Notes: a model not told the origin generated them from the sequence alone. A DNA stretch of 64,000 nucleotides from an uncultured Flavobacteriaceae bacterium (GCA_947494325.1 CANLUS010000001.1:372001-436000); one strand, 5' to 3'. Shown: positions 28,126 through 37,530, counted from the stretch's first letter. Numbers and translations are program-made.

Positions 28126-29496
28126 TTAAGGAATCTTTACCGTTTCTCCAATCCAACAGCCAACTTTGTGAGAAGCTCCAGAAGTTTTACCCAAGGTAAA
28201 TATCAACTTTTTAGAAGGTGCACTCGCGTTGTAGCTCTTAATATATTTGTTAGCTCTAGATGTTAAACTTGGGTCAACTCTTTTAGCCTGAGCTGCTTTA
28301 TTTCTAGCAGCTACAAAAGTCATTCTTTTAGAAAACTCATCTGTACCGCAGCCATTTGCACTTGAAGCATATAAATTTGCAATTAACAAATATGCTTTAC
28401 CCATACTCGGTCTTACTTTTAATGCTCGATATGCATAGGCTCTCGATTGACTTTTACTTTTATTTTTTAACGTGTAAGCAATTCTGTATAAGTATTCTGA
28501 TTTCTTATATGTATCTGTTTCTAAATCAATCGCTTTGTTTCTATACTCTAAAGCCTCCGTCGTTTTTCCTCTATCTTCCAACACTTTCGCATAGAAAATA
28601 TAAGCATCTGCAGAAGGTTCAGCATTCACAAATGCCTCTACCAATTTAGGGAATATTGGGTCTTCAGTACATTCTTTAGCATTCAAACGAGAAGCTGCTC
28701 TTCGTAACCATTTAGTATCAGTTTTATGCGATTCAAAGCCTTTATTATATAACGGTATTAATCTATCGCACGTTGCAACTTCACCTAAAATCTGATCTAA
28801 AACTCCTTCAACTTGACCTAAACCTCTTAAGTTGATCCCATCATTCTTCAGTTTTAGAGCTTCTTTTTTATTTAACGCTTGTCCTGCTTCTTTCTTTTTA
28901 TCAAGGGCATCTTTTGACTTTGAATGTCCGTCAATTTTCTTGTTCACAGCTTCTAAGGCATCATCATAAGTATCAAATACTTTTTGAGTGTTCGTGTCTT
29001 TGTTTCTACTTGTTACTTCTTGGAAGTATTTAGCCAAGTTTTTTATACTCATTCGAGCTGGATTAGTATTAAATGCTTTCTCTAATTTTGCAAATACCTC
29101 TGCTTTCGGCGCTCCTCTTTTTTCTAAAGAAGTGGCCCAATCACTGTATACTTTCCCTAAATTATCAGGAAAATTTACAACTCTTTTTGCATAAATTTTA
29201 TCAATTAATTTACTTTCTATTTCCTTTTGAGCCCCGGTAGCTTTTTCATATCTATCTTTGGCAATAATCAAACCGTATTTATAGATATTTTTAGATCCTT
29301 TAGGGCAATTATCAAAAACCCATGTCCATGGTTCATAAGCTGGCGCATAGTTCTTGGCCTTAGCATATTCATAGAATATAGATAAATTGGTTTTACATTT
29401 TTCCGGTTCTGCACCGTACTTATCTTGCGCATAAACATTACTTATTCCTGCTAAAAGAAATAAGCTGAATAGTAGTTGTGTAATATTTTTTCTCAT
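28126..29496 (-). CDS. TPR protein, copy 1 of a tandem triplet
   Basis: 456 residues. Signal peptide to about 23 (ending VYAQ), then the same architecture as copies 2 and 3, with DKYGAEPEKCKTNL, DNCPKGSKNIYKYGL and the terminal CWIGETVKIP. It is the copy nearest the outer-membrane protein gene (20 bp). Related flavobacterial loci, as far as I recall, usually carry a single such gene before lptC, so this may be the ancestral one. Confidence 0.85.
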   Translation of the reverse strand: MRKNITQLLFSLFLLAGISNVYAQDKYGAEPEKCKTNLSIFYEYAKAKNYAPAYEPWTWVFDNCPKGSKNIYKYGLIIAKDRYEKATGAQKEIESKLIDKIYAKRVVNFPDNLGKVYSDWATSLEKRGAPKAEVFAKLEKAFNTNPARMSIKNLAKYFQEVTSRNKDTNTQKVFDTYDDALEAVNKKIDGHSKSKDALDKKKEAGQALNKKEALKLKNDGINLRGLGQVEGVLDQILGEVATCDRLIPLYNKGFESHKTDTKWLRRAASRLNAKECTEDPIFPKLVEAFVNAEPSADAYIFYAKVLEDRGKTTEALEYRNKAIDLETDTYKKSEYLYRIAYTLKNKSKSQSRAYAYRALKVRPSMGKAYLLIANLYASSANGCGTDEFSKRMTFVAARNKAAQAKRVDPSLTSRANKYIKSYNASAPSKKLIFTLGKTSGASHKVGCWIGETVKIP

Positions 29497-29516
29497 CGTT
29501 GGTTATATTTAATTCT

Positions 29517-30779
29517 TTATCTAATTTGATTCTTTCTGAACCATTTGTCACTTAGTGATAAACCGAGTCTAAAATTAAAATAATTTTCTTTAACAAGTCC
29601 ATTATTCACTTCTCCTCTAGTTCCAAGCTCAAATCCTAAGTTAATACTAGAGAGCCCTTTCATCGGTAATGCTACTCCAAAAGATATGCCAAAGTCGTTC
29701 ACTTCGGTATTATTGATGAGTAGACCTGTCTTATTATAGGAAATCCCTGCTCTATATGTTGCTCGTTGCCAGTAACTTGTAATAGAATTGAATTTCGGTG
29801 TATAAAAACCTCCAAAAGAAATCCTGTTTGATGCCCCAAATCGATATGTTCTATCGTTTATCGCCAATCCATCTTGGATAGTTTTAGCATCTTGAAATTC
29901 ATATTCAATACCTGCATACCATTTGTTCTCTTCGCCAATACCCGCACTCAACGTTGTTTTTAGAGGGTTTTTAAAATTATTCTTAAATGGTTCGTTCAAA
30001 ATAGTATCTCTTGGACTCTCGAAATTTCCAATAACACTAGCTGAGTATCGATATCTGTTTCCTTCATTTTCTAATTCATTGCTTAACCCCAGATTCAGTC
30101 CTGTTCTTAGAGTTAATTTGTCTGATACTTTTGTTTGGTATTGAGCGCCCACCTTAACTTCTGAACCTGAAACATCTGAATCCGACGTATCCACTGTTCC
30201 TAATGGCACTCCATTTCTTCTATTTAAAAGCCTGTTTTCAATGTTACCAAAAATATATGCCGCTTCTATACCGAGACTTAAATTCTTTCCAATTTTGTGC
30301 GCAAAACCTACAAAAACTCTATTTGTTCCACCTTCTCCAGCAAAAAGATTCGTTTCTGTTAACGTATTATCGGTATCTCTAATTTCCTGTAGAAGTGAAT
30401 AACCGACAGTTGTATTAGGCTGTAATCCAAATGCAACCCCTGCTTTTTCTCCAATAGGAAAGCCTAGCGCTAAATATGAGAAAGAAGCTGCTGAACCTGT
30501 TTGATTATTTGTACCATCATCAATACTCAACGTCTTGTTTTGACCAGCTACTGCAAAGGTGGTAAAGCGCAAAGAGGCATATGAAGCAGGGTTCGTAAAG
30601 GTCAGTTGAAAAGGGCTGCTAAAAGCTCCTCCAACTTGCCCCATACTTAACTCTTCTACAGTTTTTATGCTACTATTATCACCCACACCAAAGAAGGAAT
30701 AAGGGGAAATATTATTTTTTTGAGCAAAAGTAGTAATGGAAATCAAGCAGATAAGAGATCCTATTATTTTTTTTATCAT
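29517..30779 (-). CDS. Outer-membrane beta-barrel protein (OmpP1/FadL-like)
   Basis: 420 residues. Signal peptide 1-19 (ending TFAQ), then the pattern NNISPYSFFGVGDNSS, GGAFSSPFQLTFTNPASYA that is typical of FadL/OmpP1-like proteins (the NPA segment near the N-terminus), followed by amphipathic strands. No TonB plug. It overlaps the coaX stop by four bases (ATGA), so translation is coupled. Transport substrate unknown. Confidence 0.8.
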   Translation of the reverse strand: MIKKIIGSLICLISITTFAQKNNISPYSFFGVGDNSSIKTVEELSMGQVGGAFSSPFQLTFTNPASYASLRFTTFAVAGQNKTLSIDDGTNNQTGSAASFSYLALGFPIGEKAGVAFGLQPNTTVGYSLLQEIRDTDNTLTETNLFAGEGGTNRVFVGFAHKIGKNLSLGIEAAYIFGNIENRLLNRRNGVPLGTVDTSDSDVSGSEVKVGAQYQTKVSDKLTLRTGLNLGLSNELENEGNRYRYSASVIGNFESPRDTILNEPFKNNFKNPLKTTLSAGIGEENKWYAGIEYEFQDAKTIQDGLAINDRTYRFGASNRISFGGFYTPKFNSITSYWQRATYRAGISYNKTGLLINNTEVNDFGISFGVALPMKGLSSINLGFELGTRGEVNNGLVKENYFNFRLGLSLSDKWFRKNQIR

Positions 30780-31501
30780 TCGTCTAAGTTATGTATCAAG
30801 ATACTATTCAATCCTTCCAACAAAAAATTTGGATTGGCAAATATGCTACTTTTTAACTTTTTAGCCAAGAAATTTGTGTCTCCTCCTGTTAAAACTACTG
30901 TTAAATTTGGGAATTTGTGCTGATATTCAGCGATTACGCCGTCAATTTCATATAAAATTCCCTTTAAAACACCAGAATGAATTGAGGAGTTAGTATCTCC
31001 TCCAATAAGCGAAAACTCTGACTTTTCTAACTTAGGTAAATTCGCAGTAAACATATTTAATGATTGATATCGCATGTTAATTCCTGGAGATATGGCTCCT
31101 CCAAAATAGTTTTTTTGACGATCTACAAAATCATAGGTAATACAGCTACCAGCATCAATAACCAATACATTATGTGAAGCATATTGTTGAATTGCTGCAG
31201 AAACCAAAGCAATTCTGTCTACTCCCAGCGTTTTGGGTGTTTTATAGTTATTGTTAAAAGGAATTTTAACCGTATGATCTAAGATCACTACGTTTTTAAA
31301 TTCGTTAAGTTCTTCAAGATCGTTGTGCTTAATCTCACCAACTGAGGATAGGATAACATTGGCAATGGCATACTTTTTTCGCATTTTGGCAATTTCTTTT
31401 CCAACTTTATGAGAAGAAGTTATCTTATGCTCAACTATGGTATGCTCTTGAAATACAGCCAGTTTAATTCGGGTATTTCCTATATCTAATATTAAGTTCA
31501 T
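30776..31501 (-). CDS. coaX: Type III pantothenate kinase
   Basis: 241 residues, standard length. It phosphorylates pantothenate in the first step of coenzyme A synthesis. Visible: the ASKHA phosphate motif LILDIGNTRIKLA (Asp6, residues 3-15), TLGVDRIALVSAA, IDAGSCITYDFVD and GGAISPGINMRYQSL. It is the first gene of the long minus-strand envelope run and lacks feedback-sensitive CoaA features, as normal for the type. Confidence 0.95.
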   Translation of the reverse strand: MNLILDIGNTRIKLAVFQEHTIVEHKITSSHKVGKEIAKMRKKYAIANVILSSVGEIKHNDLEELNEFKNVVILDHTVKIPFNNNYKTPKTLGVDRIALVSAAIQQYASHNVLVIDAGSCITYDFVDRQKNYFGGAISPGINMRYQSLNMFTANLPKLEKSEFSLIGGDTNSSIHSGVLKGILYEIDGVIAEYQHKFPNLTVVLTGGDTNFLAKKLKSSIFANPNFLLEGLNSILIHNLDE

Positions 31502-31552
31502 GTAGAATTTTCAGGAAATGTAAAAATACAAATACATTTTTTATATAATTGT

Positions 31553-31584
31553 TTTGAATAGTATAAAATTTACATTTATATTTG
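31553..31584 (+). promoter_or_regulatory. Promoter of tRNA-Phe
   Basis: TTTG (31553-31556), a 20-base spacer and TATATTTG (31577-31584): both elements of the Bacteroidota consensus, about 20 bp before the mature tRNA. Confidence 0.75.
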
Positions 31585-31603
31585 CACCCGCTGAAAAGCA
31601 ACT

Positions 31604-31676
31604 GGTGCCTTAGCTCAGTTGGTAGAGCAAAGGACTGAAAATCCTTGTGTCCCTGGTTCGATTCCTGGAGGCACCA
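31604..31676 (+). tRNA. tRNA-Phe (anticodon GAA)
   Basis: 73 nt with a fully paired acceptor (GGTGCCT / AGGCACC), D arm GCTC/GAGC, anticodon stem AAGGA/TCCTT with loop CTGAAAA, and T arm CCTGG/CCTGG-type closing TTCGATT. Encoded discriminator A; the following bases are not CCA. Confidence 0.97.
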
Positions 31677-31682
31677 CCACTA

Positions 31683-31711
31683 AAAAGCCGAACAATTTGT
31701 TCGGCTTTTTT
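31683..31711. terminator. Bidirectional terminator of tRNA-Phe and rluB
   Basis: AAAAGCCGAAC / GTTCGGCTTTT hairpin with a 5-base loop and T runs on both strands, between the tRNA and the convergent pseudouridine synthase gene. Confidence 0.9.
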
Positions 31712-31714
31712 GGT

Positions 31715-32605
31715 TTATAACATTTTTAAATTATTGACTTCTTGCTGACTTAAATGCCTCCAGTGTCCTCGAGGCAAGTTTTTCTTTGTTAAGTCAGAAA
31801 ATAAGACTCTATCAAGCTTAACTACTTTATACCCAAAATGGGCAAATATTTTTCGCACTATCCTATTTCTACCAGAATGAATTTCGATACCTACTTCGGT
31901 TTTCGGTTGACCATCTACATAAGAAACAGCATCTACATATACCATCTTACCTTCTAACATAAAATTCTCACCTATTTTCTGTAAATCTTTTAGCGCAACT
32001 TTTTTATCTAGAGAAGCATGGTACAACTTACGCACATTATGTTTTGGATGTGTCAATTTTTTTGCCATTTCTCCATCATTGGTAAATAATAATAAGCCTG
32101 TTGTTTGTCTATCTAATCTCCCAACAGGGTAAATGCGCTCCTTACTTGCATTGGCAACTAAAGACATTACGGTATCACGACCTCTTTCATCATCCATAGT
32201 GGTGATAAAATTCTTCGGCTTATTCAACAATACATATCTTTTTGCTTCTGGACTTATTAAGGAACCATCAAAACGTACTTCATCGTCGAGCTGTACTTTA
32301 TAGCCCATTTCGGTAATTACTTTTCCGTTTACGGTAGCACTACCGGCTTTGATATACGTATCAGCATCTCTACGTGAGCAAATTCCTGAATTCGAAATAT
32401 ATTTATTAAGCCTAATTTCTGTAGGTTCTTCTATACGTTGCTTAGGTGTATCTTTACGCACACGTTTACCGTAAGGATTTGGCTTACTCTTTCCAGAAAA
32501 TTTACTGTTCTTTGTAAAAGGTTTTTTCTGATCTGAAGTTTTCTTTAAAGGAGAAGTTGACTTTTTAGCATGTCGTCCTCCCGACGAGTTTTTCTTTGCT
32601 GTCAT
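31715..32605 (-). CDS. Ribosomal large subunit pseudouridine synthase, RluB/RsuA family
   Basis: 296 residues. A lysine/serine-rich disordered N-terminus (1-60) precedes an S4 RNA-binding domain (IRLNKYISNSGICSRRDADTY, shown here as its core SNSGICSRRDAD) and the catalytic domain with the GRLDRQTTGLLLFTNDG motif, whose Asp attacks uridine. RluB modifies 23S rRNA near position 2605 in E. coli; the exact target here is inferred. The basic N-terminal extension is common in Bacteroidota members. Confidence 0.9.
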   Translation of the reverse strand: MTAKKNSSGGRHAKKSTSPLKKTSDQKKPFTKNSKFSGKSKPNPYGKRVRKDTPKQRIEEPTEIRLNKYISNSGICSRRDADTYIKAGSATVNGKVITEMGYKVQLDDEVRFDGSLISPEAKRYVLLNKPKNFITTMDDERGRDTVMSLVANASKERIYPVGRLDRQTTGLLLFTNDGEMAKKLTHPKHNVRKLYHASLDKKVALKDLQKIGENFMLEGKMVYVDAVSYVDGQPKTEVGIEIHSGRNRIVRKIFAHFGYKVVKLDRVLFSDLTKKNLPRGHWRHLSQQEVNNLKML

Positions 32606-32647
32606 TTTTTAAATTTTGGCAAAAGTACTTCTTTTTCATGATGTTAT

Positions 32648-33601
32648 TCAATCTTTTACCTCAATTATTTGCTGACGTTCTCTATTTACCATCAATTTTG
32701 TCACATCTGGACGTGAATAATGACCTACAGCATCAAAATTTTGACGCTCTTCGTATACACGATTAAAATCGATAGTATTTATAATGAGGCCCTCTTTATG
32801 TAATACAGGCGCTACTATCCATTCACCATCAGGCCCTGCAATACAAGAGCCTCCATTTGCCATTATTTCTGGTGCATTATCAAGAATTTGTTCTAAATAC
32901 GGAGTGTCTTTTGGAAAATCTTCACGAGCCATTAAACTTGAAACCGAAATTACAAACGAACGAGATTCTCTTGCAATAAAGCGGGTAATATCCTTAGTAT
33001 TATGATCACTTCCTGGCCACACAGCAATATGAAGATTTTCTCCTAAACCATACAGCGCAGTTCTTGGTAAAGGCATCCAATTTTCCCAACAGTTCAACCC
33101 ACCAACTGTAAATTCTTTCAATGAGTGAACTTGTAAACCGTTACCATCACCTGGAGCCCAGGTTAAACGTTCATCATAGGTTGGTTGTAATTTTCTATGT
33201 ACCGATTGAATTTTTCCTTTTTGATCAATATACACTAGCGAGCAATATAAACTATGACCTCCACGATTTTTAGCGCGTTCTATAATCCCTAAATAGATGG
33301 CAATGTTATTTTCAGCGGCAAGTGCACAAATACTATCTAATTCACCTGCTTCTATCTGAATGGCATTTCTTGTATAATGAGCATGTAATTCTTTATTTAC
33401 TTTTGTGTTCCACTCGGCACCTCCTGTTAAGGCCAACCAAAAAGGGTATCCCGGTAATAGAGCTTCTCCAAAAACAATCAGTTCGCATTGCTGATTTCCG
33501 GCGTCTCGAATATTAGATTCAATTTTGGCAACTGTTTTTTCTTTATCCAACCAAACAGGTGAGATTTGTGCTAAGGCCACTTTAAGAAGGTTTGAACTCA
33601 T
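32648..33601 (-). CDS. Nitrilase-type carbon-nitrogen hydrolase
   Basis: 317 residues. The catalytic triad is complete: Glu46 (FGEALLPGYP), Lys137 (HRKLQPTYDERLTW) and Cys171 (GGLNCWENWMPL). The Cys-Trp-Glu arrangement and the HRKL-P-T--ER-W block are those of true aliphatic/aromatic nitrilases rather than amidases, so it probably hydrolyses a nitrile to an acid and ammonia. Substrate unknown. It sits between the prenyltransferase (66 bp) and rluB, with no clear pathway link to either. Confidence 0.9.
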   Translation of the reverse strand: MSSNLLKVALAQISPVWLDKEKTVAKIESNIRDAGNQQCELIVFGEALLPGYPFWLALTGGAEWNTKVNKELHAHYTRNAIQIEAGELDSICALAAENNIAIYLGIIERAKNRGGHSLYCSLVYIDQKGKIQSVHRKLQPTYDERLTWAPGDGNGLQVHSLKEFTVGGLNCWENWMPLPRTALYGLGENLHIAVWPGSDHNTKDITRFIARESRSFVISVSSLMAREDFPKDTPYLEQILDNAPEIMANGGSCIAGPDGEWIVAPVLHKEGLIINTIDFNRVYEERQNFDAVGHYSRPDVTKLMVNRERQQIIEVKD

Positions 33602-33667
33602 AGATATCAGGATTTATTTTAAAGTATCAATTGATAAAAGATTAGAGACGAAAAAACAATGCATAAA

Positions 33668-34606
33668 TTACAAGATTCTTTTAATTAAGACCGATGTATC
33701 GATTAGGGCTAAACTAAAAACTCCGATTATGATGACCAATTTCATAATATTATGGAGTAATAAATAATTTTTCTTTGTCGAATTTGCCCATAAAATTACA
33801 GTGAATACTAAAAGTACAATCCCAGTTCCGTAAAAGTAATATTTCATATATCCTATTTCCGGATATTCGTATAAAACGTACATCGGCACAAAAGCGAGTG
33901 TCACCAGAAAAGTAATCAATTTCTTCGTAAATGATTCTCCATAATGGATAGGCACTGTTTTATAATTTGACAACATATCTCCCTCCAAATTTTCAAGCTG
34001 TTTTATCAATTCACGAATAAGCAAGACAACAAAAACAAACAGGGCATGCACAAAAATTACTTTTGAAAAATTGCGATAATACACAAAAATGACAAAAAAA
34101 GGTAAGATCGATATAATGGTTGCAGAAAATAATCCTGTTAAGGGATATTTCTTCAATTTATGAGAATAAAACCATATTAAAAAAATATAAATCGCAAAAA
34201 ATAGAGCCGCTCTCCAAGAAACAATGAATCCAAAAATAAATCCGAAGAAATTTAGAAAAAAGTAAATGTACAGTTTTGTTTTTTGATTCACAATACTGTC
34301 GATTTTTGCTTTTACAGGCCGATTGATTTTATCTTTTTCAGCGTCATAAAAATTATTGATTATATAGCCCGCGGCGATCACACAAGCAGAAGCTAATACA
34401 ACAAAAAATAAGTCGATGTCAAACAACACATCTTTAAGTGCCTTGTCTGGTGAAAAAATGAAGATTGATGCTAAATATTGAGCAATAACAACCACTAGAA
34501 TATTATAGCCGCGCACAACTGATAATAAACTAAAAAATTTAAAAAATATAGAATAGTGTTTGGTGCTACTGTTAGTATTCGATTTATTCGCAGAACCCTC
34601 CATCAT
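33668..34606 (-). CDS. UbiA-family prenyltransferase, DGGGP-synthase-like
   Basis: 312 residues with eight to nine hydrophobic segments. The first aspartate-rich motif is NNFYDAEKDKINRP (Asp88, Asp92), which binds the Mg-diphosphate of a polyprenyl donor; the NRP after it is typical. Flavobacterial relatives are named geranylgeranylglycerol-phosphate geranylgeranyltransferase, the enzyme that adds the second ether-linked chain in archaeal-type lipids. It lies directly after mevalonate kinase (8 bp). Other UbiA roles (quinone or heme tailoring) cannot be excluded, but no quinone gene is nearby. Together with the GGGP synthase at 8745-9467 it makes an ether-lipid role plausible. Confidence 0.8.
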   Translation of the reverse strand: MMEGSANKSNTNSSTKHYSIFFKFFSLLSVVRGYNILVVVIAQYLASIFIFSPDKALKDVLFDIDLFFVVLASACVIAAGYIINNFYDAEKDKINRPVKAKIDSIVNQKTKLYIYFFLNFFGFIFGFIVSWRAALFFAIYIFLIWFYSHKLKKYPLTGLFSATIISILPFFVIFVYYRNFSKVIFVHALFVFVVLLIRELIKQLENLEGDMLSNYKTVPIHYGESFTKKLITFLVTLAFVPMYVLYEYPEIGYMKYYFYGTGIVLLVFTVILWANSTKKNYLLLHNIMKLVIIIGVFSLALIDTSVLIKRIL

Positions 34607-34614
34607 ACAATGGA

Positions 34615-35544
34615 TTAAAATCTATAAACCAACTCTAACTTATAATCTTTAAGAATGTTTTTAGCTTGCTGGAAGTCTTGAGTGAAGCCTAAAATATAAC
34701 CTCCGCCACCAGAACCACATAATTTTAAGTAGTAGGCATTGGTATCAATTCCTTGTTGCCACAATTTATGAAAGGCTTTCGGAATCATGGGCTTAAAGTT
34801 AGCCAGCACAATTTTAGATAACTGCTTCACATTGCCAAATAATGATTTCACATTACCATGTAAAAAATCATCAATACAGGCATCTGTATGCTTAGCAAAA
34901 TCTTCATTCAACATTCTTCTAAATCCTTCGTTTTTCATTTTATTCATAAAAAGCGACACCATAGGTTCTGTTTCTCCAACTTGTTCAGAATCTAGTAGGA
35001 AAACTGCTCCTTTTCCTTCCTTTTGAGAAGGAATACCAGTTGCTTCTAAATCGTCTTTCGAATTGATTAATATAGGTAAGCTTAAATAACTATTTAAAGG
35101 ATCTAACCCAGAACTTTTACCATGAAAAAAAGATTCCATTAGGGAAAAAATTTCCTTCAATTTTAGCAATTTGTCTCTTGTCAAATTTTCTAATACTGTA
35201 ATCTTATGGTCGGCATATTTATCATAAACTGCTGCCACCAAAGCGCCAGAACTTCCTACTCCATAACCCTGCGGAATGCTTGAATCAAAATACATCCCAT
35301 TATCAATATCTTGTTTAAGATCTTCTAGCCTAAAATCAGCCAAATTTTTAGCTTCTAAATCACTCAAATGAGCGTAGAACTTTCGAAGGTTTTTGTTGGA
35401 TTCAATTGCCTCATTTGATGGATTTTCTGAAACTTTTAAAGCACCCTGATAGGAATTATACGGTATCGCCAAACCTTTGGAATCTTTTATAATACCGTAC
35501 TCACCGAACAATAAAATTTTTGCGTAAAATAATGGGCCTTTCAT
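34615..35544 (-). CDS. mvk: Mevalonate kinase (GHMP family)
   Basis: 309 residues from the ATG at 35544; the preceding in-frame TTG (35547) is less likely. GHMP motifs: KILLFGEYGI near residue 10, GYGVGSSGALVAA (ATP-binding, near 93), FFHGKSSGLDPLNSYL with the catalytic Asp, and LCGSGGGGYILGF near 280. It phosphorylates mevalonate on the route to isopentenyl diphosphate. The family includes phosphomevalonate kinase; assignment to mevalonate kinase rests on resemblance to flavobacterial entries and on the neighbouring mvaD. Confidence 0.8.
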   Translation of the reverse strand: MKGPLFYAKILLFGEYGIIKDSKGLAIPYNSYQGALKVSENPSNEAIESNKNLRKFYAHLSDLEAKNLADFRLEDLKQDIDNGMYFDSSIPQGYGVGSSGALVAAVYDKYADHKITVLENLTRDKLLKLKEIFSLMESFFHGKSSGLDPLNSYLSLPILINSKDDLEATGIPSQKEGKGAVFLLDSEQVGETEPMVSLFMNKMKNEGFRRMLNEDFAKHTDACIDDFLHGNVKSLFGNVKQLSKIVLANFKPMIPKAFHKLWQQGIDTNAYYLKLCGSGGGGYILGFTQDFQQAKNILKDYKLELVYRF

Positions 35545-35636
35545 CAAATTCTGTTTAGCTTAATCATAACAACAACGCAAATATACTAGTTTCATTGCAA
35601 AATGGAACAATGGATACCGTTAAAATGATGCCTTAG

Positions 35637-36221
35637 CTATTCATCTTCAGCCTTTCCGTCATAATAATACATTTTCCAAGTGCCTATTTTCTTACCAGCC
35701 TTATACTTACCTTCACCTTTCAATTTTCCGTTCTTGTGATACTCTTTCCAGATGCCATCGCGCTGACCTTTAACGCAGTTTCCTGATTCGGATAACTTCG
35801 CATTTTCGTAGTAGCCTACCCATGGTCCACTGATCAATGCATCTTTATAAGAGTATTGGCTTTTTAGCGGACCACTTTCATGATAATTTTTACGCTCTCC
35901 AACTAAGACACCTTTTTTGTAATTTACTGTTTGCATTACATTCCCATTCTCAAAGTACCAGCTCACAGAACCATCAAAAATCTCTTTAGTTTCATCTAGA
36001 GAAATGGCATCCATTTGCTTAGCTCCAGACAAATAATAATCGGTCCAAACAAAACCAGTTGCTTTTTTTGTTGGATGAGGTCTAAAATAGGATGCTTGAT
36101 TTTTTGTCGAAGCATTCCAATTGGCATCAAACCACAGGGTGTCTTTTTCAGCTTGCGCTGAACATATAGATGTACCAATAGAAATACATCCGCTTAATAA
36201 AATAAATAGAAATTTTTTCAT
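35637..36221 (-). CDS. Secreted MORN-repeat (YwqK-like) protein
   Basis: 194 residues with a signal peptide (1-22, ending CSAQ) followed by about six MORN-type repeats of the form G-W-Y-ENG-h-h (WYFENGNVMQTVNYKKG, GYYENAKLSESGNCVKG, EYHKNGKLKGEGKYKAG, MYYYDGKAEDE). Annotation pipelines often label this fold a YwqK-family antitoxin; the signal peptide and lack of a toxin gene make that unlikely here. Role unknown. It separates the two mevalonate genes. Confidence 0.75.
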   Translation of the reverse strand: MKKFLFILLSGCISIGTSICSAQAEKDTLWFDANWNASTKNQASYFRPHPTKKATGFVWTDYYLSGAKQMDAISLDETKEIFDGSVSWYFENGNVMQTVNYKKGVLVGERKNYHESGPLKSQYSYKDALISGPWVGYYENAKLSESGNCVKGQRDGIWKEYHKNGKLKGEGKYKAGKKIGTWKMYYYDGKAEDE

Positions 36222-36372
36222 GATTGAAAATTTTAGAATTAATTGGTTGACACAAAAACTTTCCTTGCAGCTTTAAAAAAGCTGTTAAAAAAGTATGTAG
36301 AATTATTATTCTCTAATCTTCAATACTTAATGTTAGGGTAGCACACCAAATAAACAGTGAAGGAAATCAGCA

Positions 36373-37515
36373 TTACATCTGCTTAGCTCCAGTCCCGACA
36401 CTGTCGCTAATATACTCATTTTTTTGACAAAAATCAACTAATTCTCTAGCTATAAAGTCATTAACTAGTACTTTTTCCTTTGCCGGAAAGAGTACATGCA
36501 CATTGGCTCCAGCGTCTAACGTAAAACAAACATGCGACCCAGTTTCTTTTCTAAATTTCCATATTTTATCAATGATTTGTAGGGTATTAGGTTTCATCAA
36601 AATAAAATACGGATTACTAGTCATCATCATGGCATGCAACGTCAGTGCTTCACTCTCAACTAAATTTACAAATTCCTCTAAATTTCCGTTCTGTAATATT
36701 TCAGACAACTTCGACAAGTTTTTATTAGCTTGAGCAAACCGTTGTTGTGCAAAAGGATGCCCATGCATTAAGTTATGACCAACGGTACTTGAGACTACCT
36801 TTTCACCTTTGTCAACTAACAAAATAGTGTCTTGGTAATTTTTAAAATTCTCATGAACTTTATGAGGAAATGCAACACCATATTGGTCAGAACTTCCTTG
36901 AATATGTTCATGCTTTCCCCAAACGACTAACTCACCTTTGATGCTTCTAGCGGCACTACCCGAACCTAAGCGCGCCAATAAAGAAGCTTTTTTATAAAAT
37001 AATTCGTCAGAAATCGAAGGGTTCAAGGCTCTTTCCATACTCATAATACACAAGGACAAAGCCGCCATTCCACTTGCCGAGGAAGCAATACCACTACTGT
37101 GTGGAAAAGAATTATGGGTTCTAATAACTAAATCATAATCACATATAAAAGGAATCACACCAATGATTCTTCTCAAAAAAACACCTATTTTCTTCTTAAA
37201 CTCGGGTTTTCTTTCACCATCTAAAAAAACATCAAATTCATGATACTGTTCAATGGCAGTAGCCGATAGTCCACCGACTTCGTCATCTAATCTTGTGACT
37301 TTTGCCTCTCTCTTATTCTTTTTAAATTCTAACGTTGTTTCCGTAAAGCAATTTGACAGTGTAAAACTTATAGATGGGTTTTCGGGTAATTGCACATTGC
37401 GCTTGCCCCAATATTTTACCAAGGCAATATTACTTGGTGCTTTCCAGGTAAAGCTTCCATCTTCCAAAATAGTTGAGTTTTTGTCAGCTTCATAAATGAA
37501 TTCGTTTCCGTCCAA
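36373..37515 (-). CDS. mvaD: Diphosphomevalonate decarboxylase
   Basis: About 380 residues from a TTG at 37515. The frame is open to another TTG at 37533, but that codon lies inside a perfect promoter box (37531-37538) and so cannot be the start of a transcript made from it. Hallmarks: FTWKAPSNIALVKYWGKR near residue 24, HNSFPHSSGIASSASG (ATP loop) and the Asp in FTLDAGANVHVLF. It makes isopentenyl diphosphate from mevalonate diphosphate. Mevalonate kinase follows after the MORN gene; HMG-CoA synthase and reductase are outside the window. Confidence 0.93.
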   Translation of the reverse strand: MDGNEFIYEADKNSTILEDGSFTWKAPSNIALVKYWGKRNVQLPENPSISFTLSNCFTETTLEFKKNKREAKVTRLDDEVGGLSATAIEQYHEFDVFLDGERKPEFKKKIGVFLRRIIGVIPFICDYDLVIRTHNSFPHSSGIASSASGMAALSLCIMSMERALNPSISDELFYKKASLLARLGSGSAARSIKGELVVWGKHEHIQGSSDQYGVAFPHKVHENFKNYQDTILLVDKGEKVVSSTVGHNLMHGHPFAQQRFAQANKNLSKLSEILQNGNLEEFVNLVESEALTLHAMMMTSNPYFILMKPNTLQIIDKIWKFRKETGSHVCFTLDAGANVHVLFPAKEKVLVNDFIARELVDFCQKNEYISDSVGTGAKQM

Positions 37516-37530
37516 AATGTAGATTTTATG

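Noticed and set aside
35637-36221. YwqK-type antitoxin of a toxin-antitoxin pair
   Set aside because: The protein has a signal peptide and MORN repeats, and no toxin gene is adjacent; the label comes from automated naming.
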